Assembly: GCA_963576725.1 (NCBI GenBank)
Contig: OY755241.1
Coordinates: forward strand, 75,573,701 to 75,637,700
DNA length: 64,000 bases
DNA from: Azorinus chamasolen
Lineage: Eukaryota; Mollusca; Bivalvia; Cardiida; Solecurtidae
Direction of reading: 5' to 3'
The position numbers and the translations under genes are program-made. Position 1 is the first letter of the stretch. The number at the start of each line of letters is the position of its first letter. Below the pieces are notes generated by a model. The model worked only from the letters and a program-made list of their open reading frames with translations, searched no databases and was not told the DNA's origin. This document shows, in pieces, positions 1 through 9,698 of this stretch.

Positions 1-1130
1 GTTTGACACCCTGATTGCATTTAGGAAAGGAAATTGATTATAACTAAATTTTGAAAATGTAGTAGATGAAAAAATAATTTTGCTCAGCAGGCTAAAGGTT
101 AAAATGTCATCTGCTACATTATTGAAAGTGGAATCTGGTGAACTCAGGTTTTGGGGGTTGCAATACGTTAAGACTAGCCATTCGTTTACTGCTCTCGTCC
201 TTAATACCATAATGCAAACGGCTTGAATCCGAGTCAGAAAACTAGTAACTGGGCTTCTGACATGGATTCAAGCTATTTGAAACTGGGATAACAATTTTAA
301 GCAAAGCTTTAGCGATGCACTTTGAAAACTTGAAGCAGACGACACTTTTTTTCAGTAAGCGAATGCTCTAACGTGTTGTTTCAATATCATCCCTTAGTAA
401 TGTGGAGTCTAATTTGGTTCCAAGATATGTGAAATTCTAGCGTGATTACTAGCAATATGATGAATATTAATTTTGTGCGCCTCAATTCGATTTCAATGTC
501 AAGGTCATTGAAAAAGTATCAAGGTCACAAGGTGAATATACAAGCGTGTTAGTTTAATATGTTCCATATAAACGAGAAAATGTAGTACGTTTGTTTTAAA
601 CATTTTGACGCACTCTTTTGTATGTTCTTATAAAATAGAATGAGCTACGATGTACACATGTATCCGTATTATTCATATTTTTTTTCGAATTTCCTCCCTT
701 CATAGGTAATATTTTGCAGGTGAAAAAAAAAGATTTGCGCTCGTCCTATCGATGGCGACTTTTAACACGTATCAGTACTTACCCTGAACATTCAAAATAT
801 GGACAAGACGAATACTGATGCAAGGCATTGGATCGCCGGGAAATTTGTGTACAAGGAAGGTTTTTAATAAGGAACTGTTTTGTTAAGACAATTGAAATAC
901 AACATTTCATTAAAAACTTAACGAAATATGTAGCCTCTAGAGTGTAATGACGTAGTGACCTAGTTCCGAACCCGACATGATCCATATTTGAACTTGACCA
1001 AGATTGCATCCAAAAATAACGTATAAGTAAAAAAACACTTAATATGGATAATTATCATTAACTATTCCAGTAAAAACCCAAACCGCCATTTAAAAAAAAT
1101 AGAAAGGAAAAAGAGAGAATTTTTTTTTTC
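1..1130. other. AT-rich stretch without recognised feature
   Basis: No convincing coding exon, repeat or RNA gene was seen on either strand. The only long open frame (779-1009, minus) has no recognisable composition or motif. Confidence 0.5.
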
Positions 1131-1201
1131 GTCAGCGGTGAGAATCGAACCAGGGCTAACTGCACGATAGGCGACCGTGGTAACCACTACGCTATCAGGC
1201 C
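1131..1201 (-). repeat. tRNA-derived SINE head (tRNA-Val-like)
   Basis: Read on the minus strand this is tRNA-like. It has an A box TAGCGTAGTGG, a B box GGTTCGATTCT and a D-arm/anticodon-arm order close to tRNA-Val. The T stem and acceptor stem do not pair, and an A-run rather than a T-run follows, so it is a SINE head or tRNA pseudogene rather than a working tRNA. Confidence 0.6.
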
Positions 1202-1887
1202 AAACATACTTCAAGGGAAATTGAAAATGTATATAAAGTTATCATGCTACATGTACTATATTGACGACTTTTTTAAATAGAAAAAATAAAACGACTTTTT
1301 TAAATAAAAATAAATAAAACAATAAAACTTCATTACAACATTTATCACTCTCATGATAATTTAATCAATAAACTCTAACAAGGGCGGTGATGGTCATAGA
1401 CCTAAATATAGCCTGTTCAGTTCCATTAACGAGTGACGTTAGTCCTATCTAAAAATAGAAACCGAGACGACGGAATTCGATTTTGACCATGTAGAGCCTC
1501 CGGTAGAATAATAACCATGTCTGTTTGAATTAACATATCGACTGTCGATTCAAATGATCTTATTTTTCAAATTCGAGCACGTTTTCCCGTCTTATGTCAA
1601 AATCTCTGAAGGGCATAATTTAGAACGAGAGCACCGCAAACAGGTGCACGACTACAGTTTTGACCCGGCTTCAATTCTGCGACTTTGACCCGGCTTTATT
1701 TATGTTTACAAAACTGTTTTTGGCATTTAATGTCGATACTTCGACGAAAAAAGTGTCATAATTATTGTTATTATTGTACATTTGTTTCATAAATTTCTTT
1801 TTAAACATCGTATGAAGGTTTTTACATCACATATTTCACTACATCAATAATGCAGATAGAAACTATTCTCTGCCACGCTCTTATGAG
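1202..1887. other. No feature seen
   Basis: Low-complexity AT-rich sequence with short internal duplications of 'acttttttaaata'. No exon or mobile-element end was recognised. Confidence 0.45.
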
Positions 1888-2071
1888 CCAATTTGTAAAA
1901 CTTGTCGCTACCCCTCCTACATGGGTAAATACTTTTGAGCATTCCATTAGTGATCGCCGCTCATGCGGCGATCAATAAACCAATTTGTAAAACTTGTCGC
2001 TACCCCTCCTACATGGGTAAATACTTTTGAGCATTCCATTAGTGATCGCCGCTCATGCGGCGATCAATAAA
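1888..2071. repeat. 92-bp tandem duplication with hairpin
   Basis: Two adjacent, nearly identical 92-bp copies start at 1888 and 1980. Each ends in a perfect hairpin, GATCGCCGCTCATGCGGCGATC split around 'TCAT' (1952-1973 and 2044-2065). The near identity suggests a recent duplication. Confidence 0.9.
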
Positions 2072-2244
2072 TCATTTCTGTTGCAATTTGTTTGAGGTTG
2101 GGTGTTATTTCGGCGTATCGGTCCTGGACTATAATGTATGATCAATTCTATGTGGTATGACGTTGTCCGATTTTTGGGAAAACACTTGATGGCTTTTATA
2201 GAAGCCTTAACCCTTTCCCTAATATAAAGTATTTTCATGCCATT

Positions 2245-2295
2245 GCAGATTAGATCAGACGGCTCCTGTAGAAGTCTGATTAGGGTCTGCTCTGT
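2245..2295. repeat. P1 palindrome, degraded copy
   Basis: Contains 'gatcagacggctcctgta' followed by the inverted 'tctgattagggtctgctctg'. This is the core of the dispersed P1 palindrome described at 59027-59094. A CCCTTTCCCT flank lies just upstream, as at other copies. Confidence 0.7.
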
Positions 2296-3028
2296 ATACC
2301 TATGCAGTAATACAGATAAAGCAGTTCTACAGCATCTGTCATGGTAAACTATCCCATTGCTGATAGTACCATACCCTTGCTGATAGTACCATAACAAAAT
2401 ATCAGTGTATTAATATTCATGTCCATTTTCTTATTTATATCCATGGTGCTAGCAGAGCAGATCAGTCCCTTTTCGACACTCGTTTAATTTTGACAATGTA
2501 GTAACTAACGCAACACAAGGTTTCAAAAGGTCAAGTCTTTTTCTATCTGGACATTGTATATACAACTGCACGGTTATCTTGAAGAGGTTCAAGGGTGGGG
2601 GACCATGATGACGGATTCCCGTACAACTTTCAACATAGACGAGAGCGAAATACCGCTCTCGGCAACATCTGGGGGCAGTTATTGCTCTAAAAGGAACAAC
2701 ACATGATGCAGGGTTACAGATAAGGTTTTGATGTAATTTGGTATTCAACCCTTGATTTATTTTACAGAATTGGGTATTTGCAATTTTTATTGGGTATTGG
2801 CAGTTGTTTTGGTATTATTCATATTCTGATTAGGTATTCAAAAAATTCTTTTCTTTTTGGCTAGATTTCTTTGTTTTTTTGTTACTCCTTGTGAAAAACA
2901 ATTGCCTTTTCCACAAATTTAATTGGGTAAATACCCCAATACGAGCCTTATCTGTAACCCTGCACATGTATACAAAAAAGAAAAGAAAAGACAAACCGTG
3001 TAAATAAGCGTATCATATCCCCGACTAA
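2296..3028. other. No gene recognised
   Basis: Open frames of 114 and 99 codons on the minus strand (2053-2397, 2449-2748) show no known motif. The first includes translated P1 repeat, so neither is called. The plus strand near 2760-2940 has several 'gggtatt' repeats. Confidence 0.4.
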
Positions 3029-3171
3029 TCTTCAACATCCACGATGGCAAATACAGTGGTTACATTGTAAAACGAAAACATAGTCTTAAAGTGGCGGAAT
3101 CTTCAACATCTACGATGGCATATACAGTGGTAAATTGCATGTAAAACGAAAACAGTCTTAAAGTGGCGGAA
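3029..3171. repeat. ~71-bp tandem duplication
   Basis: Two copies beginning 'tcttcaacatc' at 3029 and 3100. Each ends 'cttaaagtggcggaat', and they differ by a few substitutions and short indels. Confidence 0.85.
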
Positions 3172-3295
3172 TTAGACAGAATTGCTCCATTTCTTAAAAT
3201 GCCGATGAGATAAAGAATTATGGTTAGCTTGGGAAATAATATATAGGAAATACATAAAAACAAAAACAACACAAATTTCTTATTTTTATTTTCAG

Positions 3296-3316
3296 TGACG
3301 GCAGCATGCAATCCAG
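3296..3316 (+). CDS. Candidate 21-nt micro-exon upstream of the Thr-rich exon
   Basis: A 21-nt segment is bounded by an acceptor (pyrimidine-rich 'ttatttttattttcag') and a strong donor ('gtaagc'). It is phase 1 at both ends. Read with phase 1 it encodes TAACNP and leaves a single G, which joins the TT at 3727 to make a Val codon. Only the splice sites and the matching phase support it, and no upstream exon was found. It may be chance. Confidence 0.3.
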
Positions 3317-3541
3317 GTAAGCAAACGAATTATTTGGGTAAATAAATAACAAGAAAACTATTGACTCAAGAAATCGGACCGATTTTGATTGAATCGGAAG
3401 TCAGTAAAAGTTCATTTAAAGACATGATTTAAGCATGATACCGGTTAAAAATGAAAAAGACAAACGGGGAGCGCCATCAAGTGTGACAAGGTAGGACTCA
3501 CTGTGAGGGAAATCCCCAGAGGTTTTGTAAACATTTATTAT

Positions 3542-3693
3542 AGCAGAAGGTTGACCGTTATTATTCCACAATAACCACTAGCAGAAGTTTGACCGGTATT
3601 ATTCCGCAATAAACACTAGCAGAAGGTTGACCGTTATTATTCCACAATAAACGTTAGCAGAAGGTTGACCGTTATCATTACACAATAAACGCT
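3542..3693. repeat. 38-bp tandem repeat, four copies
   Basis: Units begin AGCAGAAG at 3542, 3580, 3618 and 3656. Each carries 'gttgaccgttattattcc' with few changes. The regular 38-bp spacing marks a minisatellite, placed in the putative intron before the Thr-rich exon. Confidence 0.9.
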
Positions 3694-3726
3694 GTTTTGC
3701 TATAATGTCCGAATCTTATGTTTCAG

Positions 3727-3848
3727 TTACAACAACAACACCAGTTACAACAACAACTAATGCGACGCATAGTGGTGGTAACCTGTGCTTTATGCGCCTG
3801 CCCATTTCATTTACCTTCTTTCTGTTGTCTGCATGTATCGTCATGTAA
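3727..3848 (+). CDS. Candidate terminal exon: Thr-rich stalk and hydrophobic C-terminus (GPI-anchor-like)
   Basis: After the acceptor 'tgtttcag' (ends 3726) the frame reads VTTTTPVTTTTNATHSGG. It then runs through about 20 mostly hydrophobic residues (LPISFTFFLLSACIVM) to TAA at 3846-3848. A Thr-rich linker, a small-residue stretch (SGGN) and a hydrophobic tail with no cytoplasmic residues is the pattern of a mucin-like stalk ending in a GPI-attachment signal. A C-terminal membrane anchor is the alternative. The frame agrees in phase with the micro-exon at 3296-3316. The ectodomain exons are not visible upstream, so the gene may be a fragment or have distant exons. Low-complexity ACA repeats can mimic such a frame. 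Confidence 0.4.
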
Positions 3849-4149
3849 GGGCAGGACAAGGACCAGGTAATATTAATATACAAGAGAATTCTTCTAAAGC
3901 GGCCACTTGATGAATATACACTGGCTTCTTCTAAAGTACATGGCTGCTTAATGCTACCACCAGTCGCTTCGATCTCCGAGGTGATTGAATTAGAGGGAAA
4001 ATATGGTAATTGTTGTTGTTTGATTTGCATACTTTGTTTGATATTCAACAAAACAAGAGTAGAAAAAGGAAATTGTCTTACACCAATATATCTAAGTTGA
4101 TACGTCTGACTTAGACATATCTAAGTTTACCTTGCTTACATCTCTCTCT

Positions 4150-4210
4150 CAAACCTGAACGCTTTTGCAGACAGCGTAAACCCAGATCAGACTGTCCCTG
4201 TAGGCACCGT
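4150..4210. repeat. P1 palindrome, degraded copy
   Basis: 'gcagacagcgtaaacccagatcagactgtcc' followed by 'tgtaggcaccgtct' matches the left half and centre of P1. The right half is lost. Confidence 0.6.
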
Positions 4211-4355
4211 CTTTACAGTATTTGTACAGATTCTGCCTTGACCGAACATTTCATACCATTATAAAATAAGCTAATTAATATTCATAATAGCCCATAATAT
4301 CTCACAAGAACATTCATGGTGAAGGAATAACGTCACAATCAACCAGCCTATTGGG

Positions 4356-5390
4356 GATACATTGTTACAAGTCGATTTGAAATATTACACCAATTGGACT
4401 TGCTCAGAAGTTTGTGAATCACTAACCTTTCTTCTGGATAACATTATTGTACGTTATGGGAATGCTATATACCGTCAAGTGATTGGTATTCGTATGGGTA
4501 CGAATTGTGCACCACTGGTCGCCGATTTGTTTTTGTACTGCTACGAGAGAGATTTCATGTTACATTTAAAAAAATCATTAAAAAGGGATATGATCCTATA
4601 GTACTACAACATATTGCATGTCTGGTTGTCAACCCTTTTACAGTTGGTAATCACGCTGGCCTCTTAGCATGTACGCCGACAAGACAGGTTTAGAAGGATT
4701 TTATGCTTAGCCTAAATTCGGATACACAGGTCGATATTGTTAATGCTTTAAATAAAAATTCAAGGTATTTAGACGATATTTTGAATTTAGATAGCCCTTA
4801 TTTTGAAAAAGAACTGTCTTTGAATAAAGCGAATCACATTCTAACATTATGACTTCATTTTTAAATTTGAATCTTTCCATCACAAGATTCGTCCAAAATA
4901 TACGACAAAAGGGAAGAGTTTAAATTGGTAATTATCCTTTTCTAGATGGAGGTGTGCCCCGATCTACATCTTATGGGGTTTATATTTCTGAACTCATACG
5001 GTTTGCCCGAGCTTGTTCTTTGCTAGAAGATTTTAACAGTCGTAATTTAGTTATAACTGATAAACGTCTTAAGCAAGGTTACATATATCACAAACTTCGG
5101 AAAACGTTTTCTAAATGTTTTTATCGAAATTTACCACTAATTAGTAAATATAATTGCAATCTACGGACGTTACTGCAACTAGGCATTTCTCAACCAGAAT
5201 TTTATGATGTTATCTACAAACTCAAGAAAATTCGTGGTCAAATCTATTTTCATGATTTGTTTATAAAACGCATTAAAACCTTCAAGAAGAAAGGTTATGG
5301 CCCCATTATATTGAAACACACTGCACGTTAGGTTATTGACCCTTTTACAGTCGGTAGCTACGCTTCCCCGATGACAGACCGAGGGTATTA
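4356..5390 (+). pseudogene. Penelope-like element reverse transcriptase, broken, with a duplicated C-terminal piece
   Basis: Successive frames give RT-core motifs typical of Penelope-like elements. They are VIGIRMGTNCAPLVADLF near 4470-4540, the catalytic SRYLDDILNLDSPYF near 4765-4805, LSLNKAN at ~4815, and FLDGGVPRSTSYGVYISELI with RFARACS at 4940-5015. LKQGYIYHKLRKTFSKC and LLQLGISQPEFYD follow to ~5210. Stops and shifts occur at ~4600, 4690, 4850 and 4925. The C-terminal segment ('GYDPIVLQHIACLVVNPFTVG') also appears a second time, at ~4585-4660 inside the RT between fingers and palm, and again at ~5290-5360. This duplication is out of place for the family. No GIY-YIG endonuclease was recognised. 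It is a dead retroelement copy, and the reverse transcriptase would have acted in element replication. Confidence 0.88.
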
Positions 5391-5635
5391 CGCTGATGTG
5401 TATACTCAGAAATGGGATGAGCTAACCAGACTCGTGTATTACTTTTCCCCCTGCCATGCCTATAACGGTTTCCCTGCAGTTGTTCTGACTTCAGAAACGT
5501 CCTTGAGTACATATTTGACGGATTTTCAGTTGTTATTCTGGTTTTCATATTGCCATGTGTTTACCGTCTTCTATAGTGTGGGTAAGTCCGACGGGGATAC
5601 CTTTATTTACACTATTTGTAAAGCTAGGGTGACTT

Positions 5636-6420
5636 TGAGGTAAGTGTGAGGTTAGGACGTCCGTAAACCGGTTTAAACCCCCATTGGTGATTTTGCTACT
5701 GACAGTCCGGTACTCTCTTTGTCACCCTTACTTTTGTTTATCTTGTGTGTCTTTGTAAATGTATGGAATGTTTATCTCTAGTATTTGTGCGTTTGGTAAT
5801 GTTTTCTGTGTTCATGTCGTGTACGTGCGGGTGTTTGGGTGTGTAGTTGTGTGTGACATGCTATCTATCGATGTTTTGGCGGTAGTTGCGTCTTGTATGT
5901 GGCTTTGCCTGCTTGACTTTTACTAATTTTCATTTAGGACTTTATTAAAAGCGACCTCTTAAATCCGGCAACGGAAGGAGGACGTTGGATATCTGTACCA
6001 TTTCGGTTTTGTCGTACCCTTTATCACTTTTCTACATTTACTTTTCTCAGTTTGCAGCTCTCAACTATTGAGTACACTAGCGATAGGTGGATACAGTTTG
6101 CTTCACTTAAATGTTTTGTTTTACATTCACTTTACCACTGCGGTTGTTGTAGATTAGTCGGAGAGAGGATACGTTATTTACACTGCCTTTTAGGATGGGG
6201 ATAGAATAAGTGAGGTTGGGCTCTACTAAACCGGTTTAAACCCCCACCCCTGTGACTTTTGCCACTGACTGTTCCAAGACGGTACTTCCATCTTCTTCTA
6301 TTGCATTTTATTTGTCTCTGTGTGTCTACATGTTTTTGATAGTTATGTACATTGGCTGTGTTTTCTTGTGTTGCTGGCGGCTGTTTGTTCTGTATGTGGT
6401 GTTTCCTGTATGACTCATAT
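5636..6420 (+). repeat. Dispersed repeat R6 (two copies in tandem)
   Basis: Two diverged copies start near 5636 and 6205. Each carries 'aaaccggtttaaaccccc' close to its start. This is followed by a 'tactgac...tccaag' box, 'ctttgtcaccctta', a GT-rich zone with 'tgtgtgtctttgt', and (in the first) 'gacatgctatctatcgatg' and 'gtcttgtatgtggctttgcc'. The same modules recur at 28370 (plus) and, inverted, at 9055, 26225 and 31500. No coding capacity. Possibly the non-coding part of a larger element. Confidence 0.75.
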
Positions 6421-6654
6421 TTTTTACTTTCACCCTTTTGTACATATGATTGTGTATGAGTGCTCTTTAAGTGCTGTGACTCAGTGCTTGTGGGACTCCT
6501 TACGTTCAACATCTTTATACTACGTGACTTGTTCAGTGCCATAAACTCCAAACTATGCAATTTAGTATCAAAATGTCCTAGACCCAGTCCACCCGATCAA
6601 TACAGAGCAGACCCTGATAAGACGGTTCCTAACTTTTCAGTAAGGCGTGTTGTG

Positions 6655-6685
6655 ATAAGTTGGGTTTTACGGCACTAAAGGCGTT
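6655..6685 (+). repeat. SINE fragment ('gttgggttttacggcac')
   Basis: Short piece of the repeat that is longer at 59245-59462 and 63680-63826. Confidence 0.6.
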
Positions 6686-6747
6686 TTGTGACGTTATATC
6701 TTATCTTACTCTTTTAAAAGTTATGATGTTTTTCTTTGTCTTGTGTT

Positions 6748-7070
6748 TAGCTCATTAGAGCACAAAGTGCTGATGTCCGTCGGCGTTTGTTGTCAACAAT
6801 TTGAACCTTTAAAAGTCTTCTCTGAATCTACAGGGTTCTCAGCTTTCATCGTTGGCACATAGCATCACCTATAGGTCCCTAACAAAGTTATTTACATAAA
6901 TGCTCATGGAGTCAAAATTTGCCTCGCCCATTGGGGTGTTAAGTTTTCAATAGAAACATATAGTGAAAACCTTTGAAACTGGAATGTTCTCAGCTTTCAT
7001 ATTTGGCACATAGCATCATATTTAGATCCTCTACAAAAGTTAGCCTGTGGCGTGGCCAGTTTTCTTTAGC
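6748..7070 (-). mobile_element. Right-end fragment of pearl-like element (family of 9699-11371)
   Basis: On the minus strand this reproduces the end of the 9.7-kb element. It has the terminal hairpin with 'gagcacaaagtgct', a 'gacggacatcag'-type box, and two core units with 'ttggcacatagcatca' (6866, 7003) and 'tctcagctttcat'. The left terminus is missing. Confidence 0.8.
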
Positions 7071-7159
7071 AGACTGTTGTTTAAACAGCCATTGGGTTCA
7101 CTATTTATGCATAGGAAAATTCTTCAAAATCTACATGTCCCAGAACTTAGATATTTGGT

Positions 7160-7457
7160 GTATAGATTAACTATGACTGCCAAATATCAAGTCTCTATCT
7201 CTACTGGTTCAAACGTTATGGCCAATGTTAAAGTCAGTGATTTGACCTATATATTTAACCTCTGACCTTGACGGATGACCATAACATGTTACCCCTCAAA
7301 ATGTGCGGCTTTATAATATACATTATAACATATGCATGCCAAATATCTAGTCTCTATCTGTACCGGCTCAAAAGTTATGACCAATGTTAAAGTTGTTGAC
7401 AACAGGCAAAAACAATATGCCCCTCCCAGTCCCTGATCTGATCGGAAAGGGGACATA
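7160..7457 (+). mobile_element. Tandem-core repeat fragment (family of 47841-49308)
   Basis: Two core units carry 'ccaaatatcaagtctctatc', 'aaagttatg(g/a)ccaatgtta' and 'gaccttgacggatgacc'. They end in 'gcaaaaacaatatgcccctcc' and a 'ggggacataaa' terminus, as in the longer copy at 47.8-49.3 kb. Confidence 0.8.
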
Positions 7458-7749
7458 AATCTGAAATGTATACAATAGAACCAGTCTTAGGCGGTCATCA
7501 AAATCAGGTCTAACTAGAGGGTTTTGTCATAAAAAACGGATGTCCCCCCTACCCCTCGCATCCACCACACACTCACATATTGTCACATTTCTGTACATGA
7601 GAACTCGACCAGATAAGATGTGTTAAAGACAGACAGACACTTCTAACAAAAAATATGTAAAAGGGAAATAACACAAAATGTTGCTACCATAGTAATGTAC
7701 TTGAATGATATTTCCCCTCATTATGCGCTTTAAATACCACATTCTTAAA

Positions 7750-8373
7750 GAAAAAATGATAACATGATAACAATTGTTCATGACACTTTCTCATATCATG
7801 TTCTTCCCTTGTATGACGTTTCAATCCAATGGCATGAGCCATACAGGAGTTATCTTCCGGACAAAAAAAGTGATTTTTTACAAGTGGGAATAACTGCAAT
7901 ATTAGTGAAGTCAGTTATGGTCCTTGGGTATGACACTACCTCTTATCATGGCGATTCCAGGTATGAAGTTTCAATCCGATGGCATGAGCCACATAGGAGT
8001 TATTTCCGCACAAAAGTTTGAAGGGGCAATAACTCCAATATTAGTGAAGCCTGAGTTATGTACCTTTTGCATGACACTTCTTGTCATCATTATCTTTCCA
8101 TGTATGAAGTTTCAATCCAATGGCACGAGCCATAAAGGAGTTATTGTCCGGACAAAAAGTGAAACAAAATTACAAGGGACAATAACTGCAATATTAGTGA
8201 AGCTAGAGTTGTGGACCTTGTGCGTGACACTTCTTATTAATGCTATTTCCATATAAGTTTCAACCAACTGGTATCAGGCATACTGAAGTTATCGTCCGGA
8301 CAAGAAAGTGTGACGGACAGACAACTCTCACGAAAACAATGTGTCCCCCGTATAAATATGGGGGAAACATAAA
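7750..8373 (+). mobile_element. Tandem-core repeat, ~155-bp units
   Basis: About four units carry 'gtatgaagtttcaatcc(a/g)atgg', 'gagttatc/ttccggacaaaaa' and 'caatattagtgaag'. The 3' end is 'tgtgtcccccgtataaatatgggggaaacataa', with a CCCCCGTATAAATATGGGGG hairpin. This layout (core tandem plus terminal hairpin) is that of pearl-like bivalve elements. Open frames within it are repeat translations. Confidence 0.8.
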
Positions 8374-8476
8374 ATGTACGGACAGGTTAACAACTTCTAC
8401 GTTCAATAAATGCATGGACAAGTTCTATTGTATTAAAGGTATATGCATGTTGGAACTATAATTTTGTACATTGTAG

Positions 8477-8579
8477 GACAGGAGATACCAACGACGACAA
8501 TGAGATGGAAACTGTCGATGTCTCATGGCGATGTGAAGATTTCTATATCGCCAACATGGATGACTGGAGTTGTATTTAA
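8477..8579 (+). CDS. Candidate terminal coding exon with acidic C-terminal tail
   Basis: An acceptor 'tttgtacattgtag' ends at 8476. The frame then reads TGDTNDDNEMETVDVSWRCE and continues with DFYIANMDDWSCI to TAA (8577-8579), 33 codons. The mix of Asp, Glu, Asn and Trp, with no low complexity, is more protein-like than the surrounding frames. It resembles a cytoplasmic tail, but no family is recognised. Four tandem AATAAA signals lie 260-330 bp downstream. The partner exon is unknown. The only nearby plus-strand candidates (3296-3848) already contain a stop, so a shared gene would need alternative splicing. Confidence 0.35.
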
Positions 8580-8827
8580 TAGTTACTTGTGTAAAGGCAG
8601 ACTGGTGTTGGTTAGTCGTGGGGGTGGAGTCTTACAAATAAGATGTAAATTAAAACATTTGCAAGAATAACTCCTTTATTTCTCCACCATACCCTATACT
8701 GAATCGCCTCGAAGGGACGATTCTAAAGAGTGGTCAGATTATAGGATTCAATTGAGAAATGACGAGTTTAGTATTTGGGTACGCACTTTCATCTGTAGCT
8801 TTGATAATTATATAAAAATTTACATGT

Positions 8828-8915
8828 ACGCCATATTTATAATAAAGTGCGCCATTCTTGTAATAAAGTACGCCATGTTTGTAATAAAGAACGCCATTTT
8901 TGTAATAAAGTATAA
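8828..8915 (+). promoter_or_regulatory. Tandem poly(A) signals in a 21-bp repeat
   Basis: A ~21-bp unit, 'gtaataaagtacgccattt', is repeated about four times. It places AATAAA at 8841, 8862, 8883 and 8904, each followed by a T-rich stretch. This would make a strong, redundant 3'-end processing site for a plus-strand transcript. Whether it serves the exon at 8477-8579 is inference. Confidence 0.5.
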
Positions 8916-9054
8916 ACTACACGTGGTCGAATATTTCATCCGTTTACATGCCTTACAAGAACGTTACACAAAGGACACGGATGTCCTGAACTCGCAGAAG
9001 GCAAAGAACCTTGAATTGTGTCCATAATACAGGCATGTCCAAGATAAAAAAAAA

Positions 9055-9165
9055 GTAGAAAGATGAAGCAGGCAAAGCAACATTAAAGACGCATCCACCA
9101 CCAAAACATCGATAGATAGCGTGTCGCACTCAAACACACGAGATGAACACAGAATACCTTATTTG
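9055..9165 (-). repeat. R6 repeat, inverted fragment
   Basis: 'gcaggcaaagcaac', 'aaaacatcgatagatagcg' and 'aaacacacgagatgaacaca' are the reverse complement of the R6 tail at 5.8-5.95 kb. Confidence 0.75.
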
Positions 9166-9265
9166 TAACAAGACTCGCCATATGTATTTTTTTTTTTTAA
9201 AAAAAGAATGAAAACCAGTCAAACGGAGAACTACACGGCATAGCATCATTACGAGGGCTAAGTGA

Positions 9266-9372
9266 ATTGGGGTTTTACGGCACTGCGATCCTAAATAGGT
9301 CATATAAGGCTAAATGGGCTTGGGATTTTACAGCACTGCGACAATAAATAGGTCATATAGTGCCTATGACGA
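9266..9372 (+). repeat. Two SINE head fragments in tandem
   Basis: 'ggggttttacggcactgcga' and 'gggattttacagcactgcga', each followed by 'aataggtcatata', repeat at about 58-bp spacing. They match the 5' part of the SINE at 63680. Confidence 0.7.
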
Positions 9373-9576
9373 AGTCATGATGAAACTGAATTTCTATAAA
9401 AATGATGAAACTATGAAATTCTATATAAACATATCTCGACCAACGAGTGTGTAAATCATAGGAAAGTGCATCTGAAAAATTATAAAATATGAATATATAG
9501 AACTAACATACAAAATTTTAGAATAAAGACCAATTGAATTTATTGATTTTTTTCATAAGTTTTGTCATTAGCATTA

Positions 9577-9625
9577 CATGACCTATTTGGTGTCGCAGTA
9601 CCGTAAACCCCAACTCGCTCACTAT
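9577..9625 (-). repeat. SINE head fragment, inverted
   Basis: 'tgacctatttggtgtcgcag' followed by 'taccgtaaaccccaactcgc' is the inverted form of the 9266 repeat. The two lie in opposite orientation around 9.27-9.63 kb. Confidence 0.65.
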
Positions 9626-9698
9626 TATGTTTTCATATGGATATGTATTTAACACATGGTGCATAAATTCAACATTAACTTGAGGGAATATTAAGAAA

